This document shows positions 12,138-24,027 of a stretch of 64,000 bases of DNA, piece after piece. A model generated the notes under the pieces. It searched no databases and was not told the origin of the DNA. It saw nothing but the letters and a program-made list of their open reading frames with translations. Every line of letters begins with the position of its first letter. The first letter of the stretch is position 1. The stretch is from Nelumbo lutea (taxonomy: Eukaryota; Streptophyta; Magnoliopsida; Proteales; Nelumbonaceae), in assembly GCA_022828595.1 (NCBI GenBank), contig JAKGHH010000002.1, positions 77,472,383 to 77,536,382 of the forward strand, given 5' to 3'. The position numbers were made by a program, and so were the translations under genes.

Positions 12138-14636
12138 TGAGACACTTGTCATTTAATGATATCACTGCCTAGCGGGCGATATCCCATTAACCATACGTGG
12201 CATCCCGCCATGTCTTTTGATGGTGTAGGTTCATTGTGGGTTTGGGCATGCGTAGGCCTGGCCATGGTTTCAGCTTGGGTTTCTCTTGGTTTGGGTCGTG
12301 GATGAGCTAGTAGGCCGTGTGTTTTTTTCATGTTTAACGGGTTGTGGGTTTATCGCGTGTTCAAACAGGTGTGGGCCCCTGTTCTGGGTTCGGCTGAGGT
12401 TTCCTTTGGTTCGGGCATCGAATGGGCTTGGTGAAGCATGGGTTTATCACGGTTCTGCAATATGCATTTTGAGTTCATCGCAACAAGAAGGTTGATTGTG
12501 GATTGCTCACATGCACCCTCCTGGTGTTAATTTAGTGTTTCATGTTCTCTAAGGGTCTGAGCGAACTCTATATACCTACATTAGCCCCCCTGCTTATTGG
12601 TAAGTGGGAGCTTTTCGATAATCACTTTGCGTTCTCATTTTTGTGTTTTATAGTGGGTTCTCTTGTGTGCATTGGGCTTGGGGATTTTCCCTGTTTTATA
12701 GCTTTGTACAAATCTTGTATGCTTTGTGTTCGTAGTGGTAGTTTCTTACATTCCACGGCTTAGCCCCCTGTCTTTTGGTAATTTGCTTCCTGTTAATGGT
12801 CAATGATGTTCTCTATTTGTCTGTTTCAGCCCCTCTTGACCATTGATGGGAAGGAATTGGCAAAAGACACTGAGAGTCATCTTTGTCGTATTTTTCCTTT
12901 ATGCCAAGGGACAAAATTACGTTCAACTTGTGAGTTTTATCCCCCTTGATTGTTGGAGGAAGGTATAGAGAGGGGTGTCAAGCCCCATTGACTATTGTCA
13001 ACAGGGAAGGGGTTGGCAAAGAGTGATACCATTAAAGGCTTACTAGGGGTGAAGCCCCCCTATATAATGGTGTGACATATTGTTAAAGGCTTAGTGTTTG
13101 TGGATGGTGTGTGTTCAATGGCATATCAAATTTTGTCATTGATGGGGATCAAGAAAGCCTTTTGGGAATGACCATGTGTTGGTCATTATTAGCGGTTTTT
13201 TGCTTGTCATTATAATAAATGTTGTTTGTTCGCTCGTGTGTGATTGGTCCGGTACTCAATATATAAACTGATGGCTACTGATGTGGCATTATGTCTGAAT
13301 GAATGTGTCGTTTTGTCCTACCTTTTAAAGGGTATTTTCATAAGCTAACATACATTGCTTTTTCATTAAGTAATGGGTGTGTGCCTGTACTTGTGTCTGC
13401 TCATCTTCCTCGACACCGTTCCTCGTGTTTCCTCCTTTGCCTTTCATTTTTTATCTCACTCTTGGTTTTTATCATGAAACCTAATAACTCTATAGTTTGA
13501 TGCCTTAAGGGCATCATTTCAGGGGTATTTTAGGCCTTAAAATAGTCAAAGTGTCCCATTTTCCCAGTTAAATTCAAGATTCTAACTTCTAAGGGTCTTT
13601 GTGCAAATCCTGGGGAAAACTGGGGAAGTTTCAAGGGTGAAATGTAGTTTTTGGGAAGCTAGTGTGAAGTCTAGCAGAGAAAGGGGGTGTTTTTGTGAAA
13701 AACTGAGCACAGGAGGGCGCCTCCTATCTGTTAAACCTAGAATGACGCCCCTCCTTTTGTATTATCATACTCCCCTCTCCTTAGCAAACCCTAGAGTGTC
13801 TCTCCACTCATTCTTTTCATCTTTAACAAACCCTAGCCACCCCTAATTGCTAAATGTCCATCTTCCATCCCTTCTAATCTCCACTATTCATTCTAGGGCA
13901 CCCTCTTGTTAGCATATTGACCGTAGGGCGCCACCTAACTTCTAATCCTCCCCATTTAGCCTTTAGCCACTAGAACTCAGCCCTCTATTTCACCTTCTAT
14001 ACCAGCCATTCACTTTAGGGCGCCACCCACTCCTTTTAATCTCCACCTTTCAGCCCTAGGTGCCCAAATCTCCACCATCCAATTCTGGGTGCCCAAATCT
14101 TAGCCCTACATAATATTGGGCACCCATATTTTTGCTAAAACCCAGCTACCACCCCTCTCTTTCTCTCTAATCCCTGTTTTATCCACCTTTCTCTATAAAA
14201 AGAACCCCAAGGTTCTTGAGAAGGGGTTGGATTCTACCCTGAGGTAAGACAAAAGGCTGATCTTGAGGAGTTTAAGGGTAGAGGAAGAGGAGAACGCCCA
14301 GGCAAGAGGAGGGGTTCCTGCTTGCGATTCGCCTAGGCCACTACTACCACTTATGGATTTGGATCCCAACTAGTTTACTTTAGTTTTAGATTTAATTTCC
14401 ATTCTTTAATTTTTAGTTCCAATTTTTCCTTTCTGCAATTTATTTTTATCTAGTTTAATTTTTGTTTTCTTTTCTATAGATCTGGGATTCGACCAGGTAA
14501 GACAAAAGGCCTAGCTCAAGAGTTTGAGGGTCATAGGAGAGATTCGAAGACTGCTACCTCTGATTGAATTACATGCTTTTTAATTAGTTTCTTTTATTTG
14601 TTTACTTTTGTTATTGATTTATTCTTCTGCATTTTC
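12138..14636. other. Unclassified non-coding DNA, probably LTR-derived
   Basis: No coding domain or primer site seen. The left boundary at the copia break begins TGAGACACTTGTC, which resembles an LTR start. TATA-like sites occur at about 13070 (CTATATAATGG) and 14199 (TCTATAAAAAG). The region 13700-14130 has recurring GGGCGCC/GGTGCCC motifs. A ~40-bp direct repeat (AGGTAAGACAAAAGGC) occurs near 14243 and 14496. It ends where the copia LTR begins at 14637. Confidence 0.5.
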
Positions 14637-16534
14637 TGTTAGATAGTGTATGCCCTTAGCTCCAATCAGCTTGATGTACGTTATGACATTTATTGTAAAT
14701 GAATAAAGTAGATATTTGATTCATGTTATTGTGGTATGTTTTTATGTAATGCCCTTAAATTAGACACTAATGAGACTCATGTTAGTTTAGAATCTTTACA
14801 GCCATTGGATAGATCTGGGGAGATTTATCCTACTAAGGTTGACATTGATGTGCAACCAAGTTGGTTGGGGTGGCTTGTCTCAGCTGCCAGGGTGAGACTT
14901 ACGGTACATGTAGTGTGAATTTTCTTGAAACCTTGAACCAGACCAAATTCTAGTATTGCCCTGGACCTTGGAGACAAATGGGCAAAACGGAATGTTACAC
15001 CTGACCCCCTGACTCGATTATGGTACTCATTAGGTGTTGGATTGGGCTATCTTTGATATGCCAATCAGTGAGATCTTTAGAGGGGGTCAAAACCTGGACA
15101 TGTTGGGACAGTCCAATAATTCATCCAAGTGGGTGATCGTAGTGACAAGAACCACCCCTTTGTCAGACGAAGTGAATGATCGAGGAAATGCACTCTCTCT
15201 GATGAAAACCTAAACTACCGGTAGTGGATTTCAAATGTGTTTGGAATTTGGTTTTGGAAAATATATTTATATAGAGATATACTTATATATTATGGTTTCA
15301 CAAATTATTTGCAAAATGTTTTAATTCTTGGAATCCATGTGAGTAGAGAGTGCAGCATTGTACCTTACAGCTGAGGGAGAGGTCCTCTCTTGTCGGGCAG
15401 TGTATGGCCATTAATGGCTGAGATGTTAAGTGTAAGACCATTGAGGGTTATACTTGATGGGCTAATCTTGCATTTACCCATAGTCCAAGCCTTCATAAGA
15501 TGGCTGGACTCAATGACCATTTAGTATAAATGTTGGGCCCATTAAGTGCCCATGGTGATGAACTCAGTGGTTCACTGTATTCAACAGTGAATTCGGCCAG
15601 ACCTTGTAACAGAGGCTATGCTAAACTCATGTGGCTGATGTGTAGATCAATGATAGGGTCCCATGCTATACAAAGAGAGCCAAGTATGCTAACATTAAAA
15701 GGAAGTGAGCCTGAAAGCTTAATGGGCCTAAAGCCCATTTGGAATAGTGTTGATTGGATTAATTAAATAGGGGTGAATCTGAGTGTGGATCAGTAGATAA
15801 GAATAAGAGGATAACTCTTATCCACTTAAAGAGTCCAGATCCAAATAAAGATTTGGATCAGGGAACTTCTAATTTGATTAGAAGTAGTTGATCTTGATCT
15901 ATAGATAAGATAAGGGATTATCCTTATCACTTAAAGAGTTCTAGTCCAAATAAACATTTGGATCAAGAAATTCCTAATCAGATTAGGAGATTATCTCTTT
16001 AATGGATATATATAAAGAGCAGGGCAGTCCTGAAAATGGTTACACAATTTGATTGTTTTGGCCTCTAGTTCTCTCTCTCTGCTCTTACCGTCCTACCCTA
16101 TTCGATCTCCATCTCTTGGAAGTGATCAAGATTCGATCTTGATATTGTTTCTTGCTAGAAGAAACAATTCTGAAGCTGTGCTCACTACCCCATTTGATTC
16201 TTGCTGAAGAATCTAAGGTTCTTGGTGAAAAACCACTTGCTGATCTTGTCTCATCCTAAGATGTGCCATCTTCAATGGAGGGAGGATTTGGTATTCTCTT
16301 TGGGCGTGAACACTTACGTTGGGAGGAGTTTTTTGCATGGATTTTGTGTCAAGTATACCTCTCCCTAATCTTGGTTTCAGATTTGGTTTGTTTTGGTTTC
16401 AAGAACAAACATTGAAAGTGCAATTTTCTAAATTGGGAATACTATTCTCGGATGGGAGTAAGAAAATTTTTGAAATTTTGCCCAGTCACATTGCATGGTT
16501 CGACCATCCATATGATGGATATCCTATCCCTTCA
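14637..16534 (+). repeat. Angela-like copia LTR (5' LTR of the plus-strand host copy)
   Basis: Starts TGTTAGATAGTGTATGCCC and ends TATCCCTTCA, immediately before a primer-binding site. It belongs to the family repeated across the window. A TATA box (TATATAAA) lies at 16009-16016. No intact reading frame. Confidence 0.9.
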
Positions 16535-17337
16535 ATGATATCAGAGCCAAGTTCAAGTCTTGAACCAAATTAGATCAGATCTGGTTCTACGCAAATGGGC
16601 TAAAGGCGTTCTACCCAATTTGCATAGTTAGCAGTTTTTCTGGGAATTGGTTCCTAGATTTTGGGCGAATGATCTGAAAAATAAATATTTATTTTTCTGT
16701 TGTATTTATGAAATTGTTCTATTGATGTTTCTTGAAATCTTGGGCTGCACGTGTGATAGCAATCGAATCTTTCTAGTGCCAAGATTTGTGCACCTTGCTA
16801 TTTCTATTCTCTTCGATTTGGTCTATAAGTACTTTTTTTTTTATTCAAATCGTATAGGATTCAATGTGATGCAATAATAGAAAGATTAAGTTTTTTCTAT
16901 TTTAATTCATCTGGAGACTGCTAGAGTGCACGACAGAGGAGAAGAAGAGTTCGTAGATAGAAGTTCTACGATCTACAATTTGAACATTTCGATTCTACAA
17001 TTAGCGATTAATTTTTCTTTGTAGGTTTGCAGGATGTCCAAAATTATCACAATGCAGCCCTCTGATTTCGTTTTCTTGATAATTATGATTATCTTGATTT
17101 AATTTATTTTTTATATCATTATTCTTGAATTAAATCTTAATCTCAACACCAAAACTTGGGCCAATTTGCACCAAATTTGGTCCAAGCTAGTTGGATCAAA
17201 TTCATGTTTACTGAGATAGGAAGGAAATCTTAGAGATGAATAAATGGAAAGGAAACATGGATTAAAAGCCATCTTTATGTAGTAAACATGAATCAAATTA
17301 CGTTGTGGACTAATATTTGCTTTGCCTTTTATCAGAA
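16535..17337 (+). other. Primer-binding site and leader of the plus-strand Angela-like copia
   Basis: TGATATCAGAGCCAAG at about 16536 is a slightly mutated initiator-Met primer site (TGGTATCAGAGC in relatives). The ~800-bp leader to the gag ATG is non-coding. It matches the start of the leaders of copies A and B, but is shorter. Confidence 0.85.
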
Positions 17338-17549
17338 ATGGCAAACGAACAATTCGCTAAACTGTTGGATGATAATAAGCTTAAGGGCCCAAACTATGCT
17401 GACAAGTTCCGTAACCTTATGCTGGTTCTGATGTCTGGGAAAATAGACAAGGTTGCTAAGAACACTACTCTGGATTGTTTGGGTAATAGAGCTTCTGAGG
17501 CCCGTAGGAAAGTGTATTAAGAATGGGAGAAGAAAAACTCTCTTGCCCA
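17338..17549 (+). pseudogene. gag: Gag N-terminus of the plus-strand Angela-like copia
   Basis: ATG at 17338 encodes MANEQFAKLLDDNKLKGPNY, matching the gag starts of copies A (38024) and B (57865). An in-frame TAA replaces Gln at 17518-17520. The gag is cut at KNSLAQC by the Athila insertion. Its next part (DNPIRRQFDQIEVPKDILDS) reappears at 23028-23125 and again at 29225-29322. Confidence 0.9.
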
Positions 17550-17554
17550 ATGCT

Positions 17555-20500
17555 TAATGAGAAAAAAAAATTATCATATTTTTATCCCTTAATATTCAGT
17601 CTTTTACACTTATTTAATACTTAATTGGACTCACTATTCTTGTATTTCGATTTAGGGCACGAAAGAAGGCGTAGGGTGAAAAACAAGGCTAATCGGGTAA
17701 TTTTGCATAGTTTCGATGCTGTGCAGTACTCTGGTATTAACTCACCCATCAGGACTCCGATTGAGATGATTAAAGATGCATTAGAAAGATAAGGAAAAAC
17801 TATACAACTTTCATGTTTTGAGTTTTGATAGTTTCGGACAGCATTGAGGTCAAAATCGAGCCTGAAGTCTAAGCCAATTCATATAGAAGCCTAGTTCGCA
17901 GTAGTAGAAGCTCAATTCGCAAGGAAGCTTTGCAGCAGCCCAATTCATTGAAGAAGCCCAATATGAATGCAAGAATAAGAAACATCAAAGAGTCATATCA
18001 GATTTAATTTTCTATTGTATGTTAGACAGTTTTGTATGCCCTTAGCTTCAATCAAAATGATGTAATACCCTTAATGAGTCATATCAGATTCAATTTTTTA
18101 TTGTAAATGAATAAAAGTGCATATTTGATTCATGTTCCCTTGGTATGTCTTTGTGTAATACCCTTAAACTTGACACTTAATGAGACTCATGTTAGTTTAG
18201 AGTATTCACAGCCAGTGGGTCGGTCCGGGAGACCTATCTTGACAAGGCTGACATTGTGGTGCCACCAATTCGATTGAGGTGGCTTGTCTTAGCTGCTAGG
18301 GTGAGACCCTAGGCACATACAGTGTATGATTAATTGAATCTATGAACTGGACCAGATTTTCAGTATTGCCCTGGACCTTGGAGAATGATGGGCAAAACTA
18401 GAAAGTTACACCCGACCCATAGACTCGATTATGATACTGCACTAGGTGTCGGATTGGGCTGTCTTTGATATACCAATCAGTGAGATCCTTAGCGGGGGTC
18501 AAAACCTGGGTATGTTGAGACAGTCTGAGAATTCATCTGAGTGGGTGATCATAGTGACAGGATCAGCCCTTTTGTCGGACAAAGGTAATGATCGGGGATG
18601 CACTCTCACTGATGGAAACCAAGACTACCGGCAACCGATTTCAATCGTTGAGATTTGTTTTGCAAAATATATTTTATATGAGATATAAAAGTATATATAT
18701 TATGGTTTCTAAAATGTTTGCAAGAAGGTTTTAATTCCCGGGATCCATATAAGCAGAGAGTGAAACACTGTTCCTTGTAGTCGAGGGAGAGGTCCTCTCT
18801 TGTCAGGTAGTGTATGATCATTATGGGCAGAGAGGTTAAGTGTAAGACCATTGAGGATAATACCTGATGGGCTAATCTTGCATCTGCCCATAGTCCCTGC
18901 GTGTTACAAGATGGCTTAGCCTAGGGACCACTTAGGGTAAGTGTTGGGCCCATAGAGTCCATTTGATGGGTTTCAGGGGGTGCACTGTCCATAACAGTGT
19001 ATTCGACCAGGCCTTGTAACAAAGGTTGGGCCGAACCCATGTGGCTGATGTGTAGATCAATGCTTGGGTCCCACACCATACAAGGAAGCCAACTGGGCAG
19101 TAGTTAAGAAGGTTAAGTGAGCATATAAGCTTAATGGGCCTAAAGCCCATTTCGAACTGGGCTATTTAATTAGTTAATTAAGGGGCGAATTCTGAGATAG
19201 ATTAGCTGATAGAATAGGGTTTTGACTCTATCCACTCAGAGAGTCCAGATCTGAATGTGATTTAGATCTAAAAACCTCCTAATGAGATTAGGAGAAAGCT
19301 GATCTAATTTTCAAATAAGATAAGAGTATATCCTTATCACCTAAAGAGAAGGCTGATCCAAATATGATTTGGATAAGCAGCTCCTGATTGGATTAGGAGC
19401 TGATCTTTTAGGTTAACAAAAGAAGGAGGGGGTGGCAGCCTTGAGAATGATTCATTCAGATCTTCTTTAGTGCTGAAATCAAAAGAAGGAAGAATTAAGC
19501 ATCCCTGCAGAATTCTTTCTTGCCGCCTCCCTGTTCTTGCCGCCCTGTTTGCCAGTTCGATCTCCAGTTGTGGGAGAAGTCAAGATTCGATCTTGACATC
19601 AGTTCTTTGAGAAATAATTGATATGAAGCTGTGCTCACGTTGTTAGACAGTTTTGTATGCCCTTAGCTTCAATCAAAATGATGTACTTTATGAATTTATT
19701 GTAAATGAATAAAAGTGCATATTTGATTCATGTTCCCTTGGTATGTTTTTGTGTAATACCCTTAAATTAGACACTTAATGAGACTCGTATTAGTTTAGAA
19801 TGTTCATAGCCAGTGGGTCAGTCTGGGGAGACCTATCCTGACAAGGCTGACACTGCGGTGCCACCAAGTCGGTTGGGGTGGCTTGTCTCAGCGACCCTAG
19901 GCACACATAGTGTGGGATTAATTGAATCTTTGAACTGGACTAGATTTCCAGTATTGCCCTGGACATTGGAGATTGATGGGCAAAACTAGAAAGTTACACC
20001 CGACCCATAGACTCGATTATGATACTGCACTAGGTGTTGAATTGGACTGTCTTTGATGTACCAATCAGTGAGATCCTTATCGGGGGTCGAAACTTGGGTA
20101 TGTTGGGACAGTCTGAGAATTCATTTGAGTGGGTGATCATAGTGACAGGATCAGCCCCTTTGTCGGACAAAGGTAATGATCGGGGATGCACTCTCACTGA
20201 TGGAAACCAAGACTGCCGGCAGCCGATTTCAACCGTTGAAATTTGTTTTGCAAAATATATTTTATATAAGATATAAAAGTATATATATATTATGGTTTTG
20301 AAATGTTTGCAAAAATGTTTTAATTCCCGGGATCCATACTTGAGAGAGTGCAAAACTATTCCTTGCAGCCGAGGGAGAGGTCATCTCTTGTCGGGTAGTG
20401 TATGATCATTATGGACTGAGAGGTTAAGTGTAAGACCATTGAGGATAATACCTGATGGGCTAATCTTGCATCTGCCCACAGTCCCTGGGTGTTACAAGGT

Positions 20501-23027
20501 GGCTTGGCCCAGGGACCACTTAGGGTAAGTGTTGGGCCCATAGAGCCCATCTGATGGGTTTCAGGGGGTGCACTGTCCATAACAGTGTATTCGGCCAGGC
20601 CTTGTAACAAAGGCTGGGCTGAACCCATGTGGCTGATGTGTAGGTCAATGTTTGGGTCCCACGCCATACAAGGAAGCCCAACTGGGCAACAGTTTGGAAG
20701 GCTTAATGAATACATAACTCTAAATGGGCCTTAAGCCCATTTTGAACTGGGCTAATTTGATTAGTCTTTAAGGGGCAAATTTTGAGATAAGATCAGCTGA
20801 TAGGATTGGGCCCACACCTTATCCACTCAGAGAGTCCAATATCTAAATGAGATTTAGATTTGGAAGCTTCCTAATTAGATTAGGAGTTGGCTGATCTAAT
20901 CTGCAGATAAGATAAGGATTATCCCTTATCTTAAAGGGACTTTAATCTAGATATAATTTGGGTTAGCAACTCCTAATGGGATTAGTAGCTGATCCCTTTA
21001 AGCCTATAAAAGGAAGTGGGGTCGGTAGCCTTTAGACATCCAACAGACTCACCACCAACAGTCTTGTCTTCAGAGATGAGATCACAGAAGAGAGAATTCT
21101 GCACCCTGCAAATACTCTCTAGCTGCCTCCTTCATGCAGCCGCCGCCTATAGCAGTTCGATCTCCATTGCTTGGGAGAAATCAAGATTGGATCTTGATTC
21201 CAATCTTTTGGAGAAAAGATTGGTAGGAGTTGTATTCACAAGCCGTCCAGGTGATTCTTGGGAGAAATCAAGATTGGAGCTCCATCTTGCACTACGCCAT
21301 CTTCAATGGGAGCAGATTTTGGTTTCTACCTTGGGCGTGAACATCTCCATTGAGAGATATTATATCTCTGTATCAGGTATTATCTCTCTCTCCTCCTTTT
21401 GGTTCAGATCTGGTTCAGTTTATAGTTCAAGAATGATCCTTGAAAATATGATTTTTTAAATAGGGAATTCGATTCCCAGTTAAAGGGAAAGAAAAGTTTT
21501 TGAAATTCACCCCCTTTATTCTGCAATCTTGGGCGTCCATGTGATGGATTTTCTATCCATTCACACGTGCCATCTTGCTGATTCTTGTGAAGGACAAAGT
21601 TCTTGGAAAAGAACACTGCTGATTCTGCTCCATCCTGCATTGCGCCATCTTTAGTGGGAGCAGTCTTTGGATCCTTCCTTGGGTGTGAACACCTTCGTTG
21701 GGGGATACTATTTCTCTGTATCAGGTATAACCCTCTCCTACTCCTTTTTTGTTTAGATCTGGTTTAGTTTATGGTTCAAGAATGATCATTGAAAATATGA
21801 TTTTCTAAATAGGGAATGCGATTCCTAGTTGAAGGAGAGAAAATTTTTGAAATTTGCCCACTTATTTCGTAATCTTTAGGCATCCATATGATGGATCTCT
21901 CATCCCTTCATTGTATCTCTAGAAGGATAAAAGAGATTAAGATTACTAGTTAGGAGATAGGAGTAGATTAGTTCTAGACTAGGCATTATCTATTAGAGAA
22001 CTAAACTCCCAATGAAGAAAGAACTCCTTAGAGGAGCAGGAGAAAGCTCCCTCCTAAGTCTATATAAAGGGGGTGGACTAGCATCCAAGGCACCACTCAA
22101 CCCTAGAGAGAAGGAAGCAGATTGGGAGCAGCCAAACCTCTCTTCTTTTCTCTTCTCTTCTCTCTGCCCTCTTCTTCATTTTCTGATTTTTTCGGAGTTT
22201 TCACCATGACCATGCGTGGCTAAACTCTTGTACTTTGTCGAAGGAAGCAGAAGCCTCAGAATCCACCAAACTGTGAGATCTAATTGAGTTTTTATTGTTT
22301 AATTCATGCTTTGGATATCGAATGTTCTTCTATGTTTATATCTATGATTGTTTCGTTTGATTGCTAGGAAGGCCTACTAGTTTATTATTCGTTACAATCT
22401 TTTGTTAGATTAACTATCAAATCCGAATTGTTTGATCCCTCTAATCTTCGAAGCAACTAGGGTTTAATGATTTGTTGTGTCAGAAATGGTTAAATCCTAG
22501 GAAGAACACTCGACTAAATTAAATGCAACCGGTTTTGCTTGTGTTGTTTAGCTTCATCGATCTATAATGCTTAATGCTATTGTTGGATTAAATCTTTAAC
22601 TCTTGTTTAGGGGTTATTCAATAGTAAGGGTTAAGATGATCACTTGTTTTCCGATTAATTGATAGTAGGAAGATGCAGGAAATTAATTTCTACAATGAAT
22701 ATTCAAAGTCTGAATTGATTTATCTTTACATCGATGAGATGAGCAGTAGTGTAATTCTGACAGTAAATGTTATCCTAGACCAAGATTTTTTCCTTGATTA
22801 ATTTCAGCACTCAAAGTTACCTAAATTCTCATTTAAATTGCATTTTTTATTAATTCTGATTTTCTTATTTTAAATCTTATTTTCGTTACATACATCCCCT
22901 CCATCTTTGATTCACGTAGCATATAATTTGGGTTAGATACTCTCTGTGGGAACGATCCCTACTCGCACTACTACATTCCATCTTTTCGAGTAAATGTTTA
23001 TTTTTGGGCGCCTACGACAGTACACCA
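17555..23027 (+). repeat. 5' LTR of the Athila element (interrupted)
   Basis: Starts TAATGAGAAAAAAAAATTATC (TG mutated to TA) and ends TACGACAGTACACCA. It is interrupted by the copia double LTR at 18020-21910. Without that insert it is about 1.58 kb, close to the 3' LTR. TATA box TATATAAAGG lies at 22061, before AAGGCACCACTCAACCC. Confidence 0.88.
18020..21910 (+). mobile_element. Tandem copia LTR-LTR insertion
   Basis: Two Angela-like LTRs lie head to tail with no internal region. LTR1 (18020-19640) starts TGTTAGACAG but lacks the last ~300 bp, stopping at GCTGTGCTCACGT. LTR2 (19641-21910) starts TGTTAGACAG and ends CATCCCTTCA. The pair is flanked by a perfect TTGTA duplication (18015-18019, 21911-21915). 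The uninterrupted Athila 3' LTR (around 28125) shows the empty site. LTR2 has a TATA box (TATAAAAG, 21005); LTR1 has GGTTAACAAAAG in its place. Confidence 0.88.
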
Positions 23028-23748
23028 GTGATACATCATAGTCTCTTTTGATAATCCGATACGAAGACAGTTCGATCAGATTGAAGTCCCTAAGGATATC
23101 TTGGATAGTCTAAGGTCCATGTACATGTTAGACACTGTATGCCCTTTGCTCTAATAAGAATGATGTACATTATGACATTTAATGTAAATGAATAAAGTAT
23201 ATATTTGATTCATGTTATTATGGTGTGTTTCTGTGTAATACCCTTAAACTAGACACATATGAGACTTGTGTTAGTTTAGAATCTTCATAGCCATTGGATA
23301 GATCTAGGGAGATTTATCTTACCAAGGCTAACACTGATGTGCCACCAAGTTGGTTGGGTGGCTTGTCTCAGCTGCCAGGGTGAGACCTGAGGTACATGCA
23401 ACGAGGGTTTTTTTGAAACCCTGAACTAGACCAGAGTTCCAGTATTGCCTTGGACCAAAACTACCGACAGTTGATTTCAACCGTTGAAATTTGTTTTGCA
23501 AAATATATTTATATAGATATATATATATATATATATATTATAGTTTCAAAATGTTTGCAAAAGCTTTTAATTCCCGAGATCCATGTGAGTAGAGAGTGCA
23601 GCATCGTACCTTACAGCCGAGGGAGAGGTCTTTTCTTGTTGGGCAGTGTTTGATCATTATGGGTTGAGAGGTTAAGCGTAAGACCATTGAGGGTAATACC
23701 TGATGAGCTAATCTTGCATCTGCCCACAGCCCTTGGGTTTTTATAAGA
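23028..23748 (+). repeat. Copy of the element's 3' flank: copia gag piece plus partial copia LTR
   Basis: After the 5' LTR comes copia gag (FDNPIRRQFDQIEVPKDILD), then a copia LTR beginning at 23126. The LTR is cut after TTTTTATAAGA and joined to the last 8 bp of an Athila LTR. The same gag-LTR junction and the same internal LTR deletion occur at 29225-29963. It is a duplicate of one locus rather than an independent insertion. Confidence 0.85.
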
Positions 23749-23780
23749 GCACACCAAATTTTGGTGTCGTTGCTGGGGGA
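23749..23780 (+). other. Athila LTR end and primer-binding site
   Basis: GCACACCA (LTR terminus, 8 bp) is followed by AATT and TTGGTGTCGTTGCTGGGG, the Athila-type primer site commonly attributed to tRNA-Asp. Confidence 0.85.
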
Positions 23781-24027
23781 GTATTGTAATCAATTTTGTG
23801 CTTCTCGTGATCATTGTTTAGTTTTCAAAATTTTTGAAGAAAAAAAGTAAAATTTTTCCCTTTTTCTATAGATTGTTTTGATTGTTTGTGTTTTAGCATA
23901 GATTATTTTCTGTTTTATTCATTTATTTATTTGTTTAATCATTCTAGATTTGTATTTGTATTTTATTTATTTATTTTTATTTGTTTTATGGTATGTCGTT
24001 TAGGGTTTATTAGGTTTTCCTTAATTC

